NCBI GenBank assembly: GCA_025084515.1
Contig: JAJAGP010000206.1
Coordinates: 321,766-385,765 of the forward strand
Direction: 5' to 3'
Source of the DNA: Ancistrus triradiatus
Taxonomy: Eukaryota; Chordata; Actinopteri; Siluriformes; Loricariidae
Length of the DNA stretch: 64,000 bases
Position 1 is the first letter of the stretch. Each line of letters starts with the position of its first letter. Under the pieces are notes generated by a model. It saw nothing but the letters and a program-made list of their open reading frames with translations, ran no database searches and was not told the DNA's origin. The translations under genes and the position numbers were made by a program. Shown here in pieces: positions 11,849 to 21,893 of this stretch.

Positions 11849-11860
11849 GCCCCCTGCTGG
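11849..11860 (-). promoter_or_regulatory. CTCF-core-like motif
   Basis: GCCCCCTGCTGG matches the antisense CTCF core (GCCMYCTRSTGG) at every position and sits in CGCGCCCCCTGCTGGCG, 76 bp before the start codon. Confidence 0.45.
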
Positions 11861-11935
11861 CGAACCTGATTCAATGCAGCGCGAGCTGAGCGGTAATACC
11901 GGCGCGCGCTTCTCTCGCCTCTCATTCTTTAGAAG

Positions 11936-12016
11936 ATGGCGGACTGCGTTTCGCTGTTAGATGAGGAGCTCTCTTCCTTCGTCTTCAATTACCTGACAGA
12001 AAACTCCGGGAGCCCG
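11936..12016 (+). CDS. ppargc1b: PGC-1beta, first coding exon
   Basis: PGC-1beta is a nuclear coactivator that binds nuclear receptors (ERR, PPAR) and NRF1 to raise mitochondrial and lipid-metabolism genes. Here only its first 27 codons are present. The peptide contains LLDEELSSFVFNYLTENSG; the LLDEELSSF..NYL core is the distinctive N-terminus of PGC-1beta (PGC-1alpha begins differently). The ATG has A at -3 and G at +4. The exon ends AGCCCG and is followed by GTAAGA, a good donor, so it ends in phase 0; reading on would meet a stop eight codons later. The activation-domain LXXLL motif and the C-terminal RS/RRM region must lie in later exons outside the window. The call rests on about 20 aligned residues recognised from memory, so a related PGC-1 family member is the main alternative. 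Confidence 0.82.
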
Positions 12017-13090
12017 GTAAGAAAGCGCTCGGCTCTGTAAGAGCAGGCTCTCAGCTGCTTTTTCCCGGGGTGTGCTTTTGCATGGTAGTCTCTGGTTCGC
12101 CTGCACAGCTTTATTCATGGGGGCGATGCTGAGTGTGAGAGAGTCTCAGCCGGCGTCTCGGGCTCCGCTCTCGCCGCGCTGCTTCACGTGGACTTTACAG
12201 AAACGGGACTTGGGGTCTGTCTGATGGCTTTTTGGTGATCTTGGTGCTTGTTTATGGTTGCATTCTTGTAGAAAGTGCATGGATTTTGCACAGATTGTTC
12301 GGATCGTTGCGTAAAAATGCGCACAAATTGCCCAGCGAGGCGCACACGTGGATGCTGAAGTGCGTGAACTTGAACTTGACATGCGTGCCAAGTCGGCTCT
12401 TATTTTGGGGCATTTAGCGCGTTTATTGCATCGTCTAGCCAAACGATCGGAGTAAAATCAGAAGTACAAGAACTGCAGAAATGCAATGCCGTGTGTATGT
12501 TATCTGTTAATAGGTTTATTATGTGGAGCTATTGATAGGTGCACTGGTATTTCAGCAGATCTGACAGATCAGTGGTTAGTTCTGCATTCAGGGTTTGGTA
12601 ACATCTCAGACAGCTGCTGTGAAGTTTGAATAACTCGGGAGGCTCAAAGCGTCACCTGAGGCACGGTTTGTAGTGTCTGCATGGCACAGAAACAAGGTGT
12701 TTCTTGCGTAAGAGTGAAAAGTTGCATTTGCGTAAGCCCAGTTTGATCGGATGATGAAACGGAAAGGAAGTATACGGACTACGCAAGACACCCGGGCTTC
12801 TTATAGCAGAAATAGTGATCCGAACGTCAGATGAAGGTCGATCGGAGCATTAGGGCAGCTCACGAAATTCAGACCTCTATCCGAAGGGTATTAAGCTTTG
12901 CAGAAATCTGAAGATTGCCATTAAAAACCTGCGCAGGTTCAGCCCGCACTAGACAGTAGGCAGTCACTCATAAGCGGTGCGTTCGCGTGGTGGACCGATT
13001 TATTTAAGCTGTCACAAGCTTACCGGCTTGATCCGGCTCTACAATGTGGTGTAAGAGTGTAATATTGTAATAGTACTCCTTCCTCGTGAC
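12017..13090 (+). promoter_or_regulatory. CpG-rich first kilobase of intron 1 with E-boxes
   Basis: CpG stays frequent to about 12480 (GCCGGCGTCTCGGGCTCCGC, CTCGCCGCGCTGC) and again around 12640-12970. Two CACGTG E-boxes lie at 12185-12190 and 12345-12350, and a palindrome CCTGCGCAGG at 12928-12937. The island straddling exon 1 fits an active housekeeping-like promoter. No coding potential is evident. Confidence 0.5.
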
Positions 13091-13105
13091 AGGAACTGCT
13101 GCAGT

Positions 13106-13185
13106 CACGTGCTCCGCCGCTCGACGTAGTGGAGTGGCGGTGACGTCAGGCGTGCGGTCCCTCCACCCGCCACTGCGTTGCGCAA
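13106..13185 (+). promoter_or_regulatory. Clustered E-box, CRE and C/EBP palindromes
   Basis: Three perfect palindromic sites lie within 80 bp: CACGTG at 13106-13111, TGACGTCA at 13141-13148 and TTGCGCAA at 13178-13185, about 36 bp apart centre to centre. The surrounding sequence is CpG-rich (GCTCCGCCGCTCGACG). It could be an intronic enhancer or an alternative promoter about 1.1 kb downstream of exon 1. Confidence 0.5.
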
Positions 13186-13394
13186 AAGTGGACCAGCTCT
13201 CACACACACACCACATCACGATTTCCTATTCCGTGTCACCTCAATTTACTGAACTTCACTTAGATTTTATATTATGGGTATTTTATGCATTCACTGATCC
13301 TCCCGAACCACATCCCGGCCACATAGACCAGGTGTCCTGCAGTAGAAGTAGACCTGGTGAAGAAACACCAACGACCAACATATATTTTGTTCTC

Positions 13395-15260
13395 GATACT
13401 GGCATAATGGTTATCATCATAGGATGCCGATATGTTGTCTGTTATGGTCACGAATGCTGGTATGATTATGATAGTCACCATCATGAGATGCTGGTGTGAT
13501 GGGGAATGATGGTCATCATGATTGAATACTGGTACGGTGGGTAGGTTGGTCTGCATCATCGGATTCTGGTTTGGTGGATATGATGGTGATTGTTATAGGA
13601 AACTGGTATAGTTGGCATGATCATTGGATGGTGGTATCATGGAGTTTTATGGTAGTAATGTTGGAATGCTGATATGATTGTCATCATAAGGTGCTTTCAC
13701 ACCAGAGGCACTCTTCCATTGTTTGTAGAACTGTGCCCCCTTTCTCGTGCATTCGCATCGCAGGAACTGGGGACAACTGTAGTTGTTATAATGCCAGCTA
13801 TAACGACTTTTTTAGCTCATACTTCAAGGCAGGGTGTTTTCTCAGCGTATAGGAACCCTGAGAAACGCCAGTTTGCGGTAATAGGTCCAGATGTAAGAGT
13901 ATGGCGATTGGTCCAGACATAGTGATGCAACTGACTATTGGGATAGTTCCTACCAAATTAGTCCTTAGAACTGTTTGGTGTGAAAGTACCTTTAGTCACC
14001 ATCATGTGACGCTAGTAGGATGGGGTATGATGGTTGCCATCTATGTATGCTGGTATGGTGATCATCATAGGAGACTGGTTTAGTTGGCATGGTGGTCATA
14101 AAAGACTACTGTAGTCAATATGATCATGGGATGATGGTACACTGGGGTATAATGGTCAAAGTGGTGGAATGCTGGTATGATTGTTATGATAGTCACCATC
14201 ATTCGATGCTGGTATGATGGTGGTCATCATAGGAGACTGGTATAGTTAGTGTCATGGTCACCATCATAGAATGCTGCTATTTTGGCGACCAGTATGGAAT
14301 GCTGGTATGGTGTTCACCATCATAAAATGGTGGTGTGGTCATTCTAATGGTCACTGTCATGGGCTGCTAGTATGATGGGGTATTATGGTCAACATTATGG
14401 GATATTCTATGTTTGATGTGATACTCACCATCATGATGGGGTATGATGATGATCATCAAAGGACACTGGTATTGCTTACCACCATCATAGAAGACTGGTA
14501 TACGTGTGATGGTGACCATCACATGATTCTGATATAATCAGTGTATGGTCACCATCACAGAATGCTAGTATTATGGTGACATGTATAAAATAGGGGTATG
14601 GTGGTCACCATCATAGGATGCTAGTATGGTGGTTCAATATGGTCAAAATTATGGAATGCTGGTATGATGGGAATGATAGTCGTCTTCATGCGTCGGTGGT
14701 ATGATGATCAAAATGATTGGTTGTGGGTATGATGGTCCCCATCATAGCATATGAGTATGGTTGTTTTGGTGGACTCCATAGTGGGATGCTAGTGTTCTAA
14801 ATATGATGGTCACTGTTATGGCATGCCAGTATGATGGAGTATGACAATCATAATCACAGGACTTTAATAAGATGGCACATAAGTGTCATCATCACAGGAA
14901 GCTAATATGGTGGTGTATGACCATCCTCATCATAGGATGTTCATGTGAATAAGTATGATCTTCATAGTCATAGGATGCTAATATGATGGTCATCAGTGTG
15001 AAATGAAGGTATGGTGAGTGTGATTGTCACTATGATAGGATGTTGATATGATGCTCAAAATTATATGATGTTATTATAGTGGATTTGATGGTCACCATTA
15101 TGGGATGCTTTTATAGTGGATATAAAGATCACCATTATGAAATGGTGCAGTGATAAACACATTACATGATGCTAGTATGATGGGGGAGGATAAACACCAG
15201 TATGGGATGCAGGTATCACGTCACAGTTATGGGATACTGCTGTTGTTGGTATTATGGGCA
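13395..15260. repeat. Degenerate minisatellite, about 30-50 bp unit
   Basis: Some 1.5 kb (excluding the MITE inside) is built from diverged copies of GGATGCTGGTATGATGG plus GGTCACCATCATA. The unit is partly self-complementary, since ATGGTGACCAT and ATGGTCACCAT both occur. Period and sequence drift along the array, with the best copies around 14160-14320 and 14500-14640. No long open frame runs through it. Confidence 0.8.
13689..13992. mobile_element. About 300-bp MITE inside the minisatellite
   Basis: The left end AGGTGCTTTCACACCAGAGG and the reverse complement of the right end AAGGTACTTTCACACCAAAC are terminal inverted repeats. TA flanks both sides (13687-13688 and 13993-13994), and minisatellite sequence resumes directly on either side. 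Confidence 0.7.
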
Positions 15261-17754
15261 ACCAGTATTGAATTCCATGTTTGATGCCAGTCTTTGCTGT
15301 TTGATTATTGACAGATGCTGTGTACTAGATACAGTTCACAATAATGGTATGGATTTCCTGTTCTGATGACTAAGGATGCCAATAAGGTTTTGTAGTTTCT
15401 GGGCAGATATTGGCCTAAATGTTGGGTTGGTGTCTGATAGGAACAGGCACATTTTTTTAGTTCACCCATCGTGACATTTTATGTGAAATTGTCTGATGTT
15501 GCCTGGCATGATATGGTTCATCAACTTGAATCAAGGAAACAAAATGCAACCATTGTGCTTTCTTGATGGGCTGCATAACCTGCTGCAGAGAGTCTGCTCG
15601 GTTACTGTGAAGATGCCAGTGTGGGATCAGTATCAGGTAATCTCTCGCTATTGAGGTCTTTGATATTAGCATCTTATCAAAAATGGGATTCGGGGTTGTG
15701 TGGGAACCCTGGAGAGTTCCTGTCAAACTTAGCCCTGTCTTTCACCAACTGGGTGAGGAATTCAGCTTTAGTTTGTATTGCCTGTTTCAGTGTTTTACCC
15801 GCTGTCACATATAATTCCATTTTTAGTGGGATTGAATTGAGTGACTTCCTTTGACTGGTTTCCTTTTTCCATACAAACGAGAACACAATTTTTTCACAGC
15901 GATTTGCTGTTTCTGAAAAAGTATTTATGTAAATTATGCTCTTCTCAATTTCTGTACTCACCTTAACGTCTGGCCAAAAAGTGGTGGTCCAGTTTTATGC
16001 CACCTTCATCCAGAAGTGAAACATTGAAAATAAGGTCATGATATATGGTGTTGTGATTATTTTTTTCCATGAAGAATTTTTTCAAGTAAGCAGTGTTCAT
16101 GCACGGTGGTACTTTTTGATACTGCTACAGCTTTACTATGTTATTGTAGCCTTAACCATATTAGCTGATTCAGCTGGTATGTCAATATCAGAAATTGCCA
16201 TATGGTTCCCATAGAACAGCAGTACAAGTAAACTAATATCCAACAATCCATGGTAAGCATCTGTTTGAGAACAATGGTTAGTTTTGCATTAAAATGGATT
16301 TGAAAGACATGTGTGCATGCATGCAGTATGTTTGCAGAAGAGTCTGAGATGCAGAAAGAAATCCCTTCAGAACAGAGCTTCAGATTTAATGAATTCTGCT
16401 CCATCATATTTGACACACTGTATGATTTACGAAGGATGAGCAGTTGCCATTGTGCTCGCTGTGTAGCACATACTAAGGAGGCAGGATTGGAGATGGGCTC
16501 AGGCTTATCTAATACAGCATTTTTCTTTAAAAACAGCGCTAATATTTTCTTCATTTTCAATACATTTCCTCACTGAAAAATGAACTATGTGCTAAGCTTC
16601 ACGTAAGATATACAATTTTCTACAACAGTTCTCAGACTGCATAGACTGGCAGAGCTAGCATGGTGTGTGGCACTGCAGTGCTATGTGTTCTGTTTCCATG
16701 AAATGGTTGAGTCACCTGGCTTGACGGGAGTCGCAGAAAATGTATATACACCTTTTTAAAACCCACTGTCTCCCTTCACACCCAGCTGTTCCTCTGTGCA
16801 ATGCTGCTGGTAATTTTATGCAAATGTTCTATTATAAACAAGCAGAGGCTACATGCTGTTTGAGGACTGAGACATTCCTCTCTCCACAGCTTTCTCAGCT
16901 GAAAAATGTAGTTTGTTCTGATGATATGGTTGAAGATTAAGATATGTCTTAATTAAAAAGCTGAATTTTATGCTGTTTAACGTCACTGTGCTAACTATGG
17001 CAGTATCGATGCTTCAAGAATATCTCCTTGCTTATGCTTTTGGTGTATGCCAATCGTGTAGTTACGTAGTGCAGATTAGAAATGAATGCATATCTTAACA
17101 TCTTAGTTGAGCATTATATTAGTTTATTAGCCATATGTGCTATGGTTGATGAGGCTGCACACCTGCTTTTCCCAATATCAGTGTAATAAAGCATAAATAA
17201 GGCTTAAATCGTTCTAATCTATGGTTCAAATCTAATATTAATACCATATCATTTCATGTGTATTAGAAAGCATTGCACTTAAGTATATATTATACAAGCA
17301 GAAAATCAGGTAATTAATTCAGTGGGGCAAAGAATAATGGTGAATATGCAAATTAAAGGAAGGTATGATATTCACTGTCCTGTAGAGAGTAAAATGGATG
17401 AGCATATTCAAAAGAATTATGCTAATGCGCCAGTGTGACTATATGTGTTACATGCCATCTGTGCTGAGGGACTTCGACTTTGTCCTTCAAGTAAAAAACT
17501 GTATGTGGATAAATTTACAAATGGATGACTAAGCAAAAACATAGCATGCAAGTGCACCAGGCAGAAGGTCAGGTGATTTGTTGTATACATTTATATGACG
17601 GATTGATGAGAAAATGAATAGTCTATGCTGTCAAACTAGCATTAACTGGTTGGCTCGGCAAGTTTAATTTAACATGAAAATAAATGCACGCTTTTAATAT
17701 GGTAATATTATAAAAACTGTTGAAAAATGAATGGTATGTTGTACAGCAGTTATA
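15261..17754. other. No gene recognised
   Basis: Open frames of 90-140 codons exist on the minus strand (15457-15726, 15677-15961, 16141-16560) but overlap others, lack recognisable domains and have no intron-exon context. They may be remnants of an unidentified element or chance. Confidence 0.35.
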
Positions 17755-18324
17755 CCGTATTTTCCGGACCATAAAGCGCACCGGGTTATAAGGTGCGATA
17801 TCAATGATCGACTGCTAACGGGTATATTTTCATACATAAACGCACCGGGTTATAAGGCGCATGAAATGAAACGAAACTCTTAAGTTCCGTCGGAAACTCA
17901 GTTTGGTCTTTACCTGGCGCAGGACGTCTTCTTGCTTCCTCCACTTCCGTACCATTGATTCGTTAATGTTGAATTCTCTCGCAGCTGCTCTATGACCATG
18001 TTGTACTGCATGACTGATAGCGTTGAGTTTGAAATCCGTTTCGAAAATGAATGAATGAATGCACATACCCTAATGCTGAAGCACATACCGTATTACTCCA
18101 CGATGCTGCGCGCTACGGTGGCCGTAAGCTTCGTAACTTACCAAGGCCGTGCTAAAACATTTTGACAGATTTATGAGCGCCGTGTACCATCTACAATCGG
18201 TTCTAGGTCAGAAGGCTCAACCAGAATTAATTCATACATTAGACGCACCGCATCTTAAGGCGCACTGTCGATTTTTGAGAAAGTTAAAGGATTTTAAGTG
18301 CGCCTTATGGTCCGAAAAATACGG
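17755..18324 (-). mobile_element. Pogo-like MITE, copy 1
   Basis: The ends CCGTATTTTCCGGACCATAA and (reverse complement of the right end) CCGTATTTTTCGGACCATAA are inverted repeats, and TA flanks both sides. Subterminal repeats of the type GCACCGGGTTATAAGGCGC lie inside one end, as expected of transposase binding sites. One internal segment encodes a pogo/Brinker-type helix-turn-helix; no catalytic domain is present. Copies 2 and 3 (35444 and 48397) share the same 540-575-bp structure, so this is one deletion derivative amplified as a unit. Confidence 0.85.
17914..18045 (-). pseudogene. Pogo transposase DNA-binding exon fragment
   Basis: The 44 readable codons contain HAVQHGHRAAAREFNINESM followed by VRKWRKQED, the psq/Brinker-like helix-turn-helix N-terminus of pogo-family transposases. 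It ends in CAG followed by GTAAAG, a splice-donor-like junction. The DDE part is absent. Confidence 0.75.
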
Positions 18325-19329
18325 TAATTTACTGTGACACAAATTTGATTGTCCATCATAGCTTACTAATATGGTTCAAAAGTAGAATGTATGTATATAG
18401 AAAAACATTAAACATGAGTTTGGTATAGGTAGAAATACAATATTATGGTAGTTGAAACAGTAGCGTGGAAGCATCCATAATTACAGAATCATGCATGTTG
18501 CGGTCAATGTGATTTTAGCAATCCAATTCGAATTATTTTCATTTTCAGGAAATCCAATATCGTTGATCTTGTTAATCTGTAATGGATGACAGTGAGAGTA
18601 ATCTGGAATAGCTGATTAGCCCTCACCAATTAAATTGTATTAGGGTTTCATTGCAAGACCTTTTGTTGTTACGTAGCTCACAGGTCTTTTAGCCTCATCC
18701 ACTGGTCCCATCTCGACTGGTATTCTGCCAACTTCAGCCCAGTTACTGTGCGGCATATTACCACACTTGAGGAAACACTGATTATTTAGAACGGCTTGTT
18801 CCTGTCAGACTCCCAGAGGTTTTTCATGGAGCTTTGAGCTGGGCCTTCGGCAGTAGGGGCAGGTGTGTGTGCATGCAGTGCCGTGGATCCGTGTCCACTT
18901 CTTACTGTGTGTGGCAGATTCTCGACTGGTGGGGGATGAGTTGATACTGACTAATCCCTCTTCAGCTGATTGCACAACTGGCATTGATGGCGAACTTCTG
19001 AGTGAGAAATTTGTCTTTGCACCACAAGGCTTCCTGAAAGAATTTCTGATAGAGTACCGCATTGTGTGGTATTTCAATTTCAGTCTAATTGAATGAGTTT
19101 TTGATTACCTGTCATCTGCTCATTACTCCAGTCATAATTATTCTTATTTGTGTCAGCTGATTGACACTGGCTCCACCAAGCCCTGTATGAAGCTTGCATG
19201 TTCAGGTCATTTTGGGTAAATATTACCGGACACTATATTTATTTAGTTATTTTGAGTAGTTATTCCTCAAAAATGCATGTAAAGTAATGTTAAGCTAAGT
19301 GTGTTATTCATGTACTATTAGGTCTGACC
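18325..19329. other. No gene recognised
   Basis: Overlapping open frames on both strands at about 18805-19096 have no recognisable domain. Confidence 0.4.
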
Positions 19330-19584
19330 AGAGGCTCCTCAGCAACACAGGAATAAAAGGAATAAAAGAAACGATCTGTCTTGCCAGGATACTAACACTG
19401 CCAATGATTTCCTCTCAGAAGCAAGCTGTATTTAAGCCAGCTATCCTTTCCATTCTTTGTGTGACATTACCTATTGTCTTGTGCATGTGTATCTGGTGTA
19501 TTTTGCATTTTCATGTCAGCTTGCAGAGCTTTTTTGGTGTTTGGAAGTCATGCTTCCGTGTTCGATCTCTCTAGTGATTGGATT

Positions 19585-20857
19585 TAGGGCTGCAACAACG
19601 AATCGATAAAATCGATAATAATTGATTATTAAAAGCGTCGACAACGAATTTCATTATCGATTCGTTGTGTCACATGATTTGTGTGTCCCCCGCCTTATCA
19701 TATCAACGTACGTTACTTGCGGCACTTGCGGTCAGCGCTGGAAAAAAAACACGAGCGATTGAACGGAGCGAGGCGGAGCCGGCGCGGACGTGGAATCTTC
19801 AAAATAAGTTAGCGTTAAGGCTATGTCCACACGTACACGGGTATTTTCTAAAACGGGGGTTTTCAAATTCGTTTATAAAAAACATCCCATCCACACAAGC
19901 ACTGTTTAAACAAAAAACTACGTACTACATAAAAACGCAAAAACGCACACAGTCGCTGTCAAGAGCGATGCCAAACCAGCAGTCCTATATGCCGGCGAAG
20001 CAGCTCACTCAGCGACAACAGCAACGTCCTATGCATACGAACATTTTGAAAGCTATCCCACCAACGAGAGGTCCGACCGGGTCTCGTCCCAAACCGGCAA
20101 CACTGGGGGCGGGAACTGCTCCGTGGGTGTGATGGATATAGTAGTGACCTCCGTAGCGCATTCTGACGCCTCTGTTCTTCAGTGTAATGAAAAAGTAATA
20201 ATTATAAATGTATTTGTAGATTTGTAACAAGTTCGGTCAGCAGTGTTACAGCTGGCACTATTTTGGCTACGTCCGCTATTGCACACAATCGCCTCATGTA
20301 AACAAAGGAGATAACGGCGCACAAAGTGACATCACAACCAAGAAACTCCGTTTTCCCCAGTCCACACGACAACGCTGAAAACGGAGTTTCTGAAAATCTT
20401 CATCCTGGAAGGAGTTTCGCAAAAAAAAAGTCTGTTTTTGTGTGGACGAACGGTCAAAACGCATATAAAAAGCTATGTTTTTTAAAAATACCCGTGTTCA
20501 TGTGGACAGGGCCATAGTCTCTAAAAAGAGAGCCAGCTTTAGCCTGGAGCATGTTGACATGATAACATTTTTGGATTGCAATGCAAAGTTCCTAAAGACA
20601 GGGAGTGAATGAGTTTGTATGTAGTGCTTGCATCAGAGATGCACTTATTTTTCTTTATTATTTAATTTGTTATTTTAATTTATTAATTAATTTAATTTAT
20701 TATTATTCATTTATTGTAAGCACTTATTTGCTCTGTTATTTAATGTTATATTTCTGAATAAAGACATGGAAAGTTTTTTTTTTTTTTAATCCGATTCATC
20801 GATTAAAATAATCGACCGATTAATCGATTATTAAAATAATCGTTAGTTGCAGCCCTA
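19585..20857. mobile_element. hAT element with exact 8-bp target duplication
   Basis: The left end TAGGGCTGCAACAACGAATC and the reverse complement of the right end TAGGGCTGCAACTAACGATT are inverted repeats. ATTGGATT flanks both sides (19577-19584, 20858-20865). Unit 2 of the surrounding duplication has the site once, uninterrupted, at 22162-22169. No transposase is readable, so it is non-autonomous. It has another MITE inside it. Confidence 0.9.
19818..20515. mobile_element. MITE nested in the hAT element
   Basis: The ends GGCTATGTCCACACGTACAC and (reverse complement) GGCCCTGTCCACATGAACAC, both followed by GGGTATTTT, form inverted repeats of about 30 bp. The interior is GC-richer than its surroundings and holds open frames without known domains. 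Target duplication is not clear. Confidence 0.75.
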
Positions 20858-20985
20858 ATTGGATTTGATCCTACAACACTGTCTTTGTTCGGATGTTGAT
20901 GCCACACTCTTGGTTGGCGATTCTTCCTGCATGACACGTTTATCAGGAAGTCAGACTTCTTGCTTGTCCTGGCATTGTTGTGTTT

Positions 20986-21649
20986 ATTCTGAGCTATGCG
21001 CTCAGCACTTTTTCCTACCTACCTTATTAATGTCTTCCTTGAGGCATGCTTGTGGTCGGTTACTGTATTTGCTGTTCTTCACTCCGCTCTTAAATTTGTT
21101 AATCTTAGTCATTAGCAATCTGAGTCATTTTGTGTTGCAACATCAGACTTGCAGCATCACGCACATATGTATTGTGAAAATATTTGCAATTCTTGCAAAT
21201 ATTGTTCAGCCATAATATGAGAAACGTTATTTCATTACTGATCATTACTCTAATTTAAAAACGATAATATTCCCAGAGTGATGAAACTGAGTGGCCGCCT
21301 CAAGGATAGCAGACGGTTGAGGTCGTTGCCTGCAGTGGTCATCATTTGCAAAGCTGGGGTGGCTTGTGCCAGCAAATTTGCAACCTAAAAAAAGGTGCAG
21401 GTGTGTCATTCCCTTAGCCAGTCACCTGCTTATTGTGTGTAATAAATGCACACGGGGCACTTTTTGTAGAGTTCAATCTGTTCCCAGGTCATTTTGTGTA
21501 ATGTGGGGAAAACAACGTTATGGATTCAATGTAATTGAGTGTAAACACAGCAGCTTGCAATTAGCCAAATTTTGCATCTGGAGCATCACTTTTTGATTTC
21601 CCTTGCACTTTCTAAGATATGAGATATATGAATCACTTATTGGCCAGCC
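20986..21649. other. Sequence unique to duplication unit 1
   Basis: This stretch separates parts A and B of unit 1 and is absent from unit 2, where A runs directly into B at about 22300. No inverted ends or known repeat words are seen. Confidence 0.5.
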
Positions 21650-21893
21650 AGTTTGATATGGGGGACATGCTTTCAAGCAAATTGGAGGCTGCCTATACTG
21701 ATGCAGACTTGCATAAAAATATGGGACAAAGGTTGGCAGCTGTGGAGACGTGGGGGCCCCATGTGGGGTTAAGGAATGGACTCTGTCGACACTCTTAACC
21801 CTCATTCTGGTCCTAAAGACACCAGATCCCCTTCATCAGCTCAGTAATGCGTATGAGTTTGTATTACGTGCTAGGTTATAGAACTGCTCCTCC

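Larger units (their letters stand above)
11750..11935 (+). promoter_or_regulatory. Proximal promoter and 5' leader of ppargc1b
   Basis: CpG dinucleotides become dense here (TCCGCGCC, GCGCGAGCTGAGCG, ACCGGCGCGCGC), in contrast to the AT-rich flank. No TATA box is visible. A pyrimidine-rich stretch (CTTCTCTCGCCTCTCATTC) directly precedes the start codon and includes an initiator-like TCATTCT, so the leader may be short. The transcription start cannot be placed from sequence alone. Confidence 0.6.
19330..21893 (+). repeat. Tandem duplication, unit 1 (interrupted)
   Basis: Parts A (19330-19584 and 20866-20985) and B (21650-21893) match unit 2 at 21894-22535 over about 600 bp with moderate divergence. 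Shared words include GTATTTAAGCCAGCTATCC, ACATTACCTATTGTCTTGTG, GGGGACATGCTTTCAAGCAA and ATTCTGGTCCT. Unit 1 is lengthened by the hAT element and by about 660 bp between A and B that unit 2 lacks. Confidence 0.8.

Noticed and set aside
13086..13499. 137-codon plus-strand frame as an alternative ppargc1b exon
   Set aside because: It runs from the CpG pocket into the minisatellite, has no PGC-1-like sequence and no donor at a sensible place; only the regulatory sites were kept.
15457..15961. Two overlapping minus-strand frames that might be an old viral or transposon gene
   Set aside because: No motif of any family could be named; in different frames and with no ends or neighbours to support an element.
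16141..16560. 139-codon minus-strand frame
   Set aside because: Overlapped by an open plus-strand frame, no recognisable domain, no supporting context.
18149..18337. A conserved 60-codon frame found in all three pogo MITEs on the strand opposite the HTH
   Set aside because: It lies in the terminal arm of the element, has no known domain, and its conservation is explained by recent copying.
19665..20132. 155-codon plus-strand frame
   Set aside because: It crosses the boundary of a hAT element and a nested MITE and matches no transposase.
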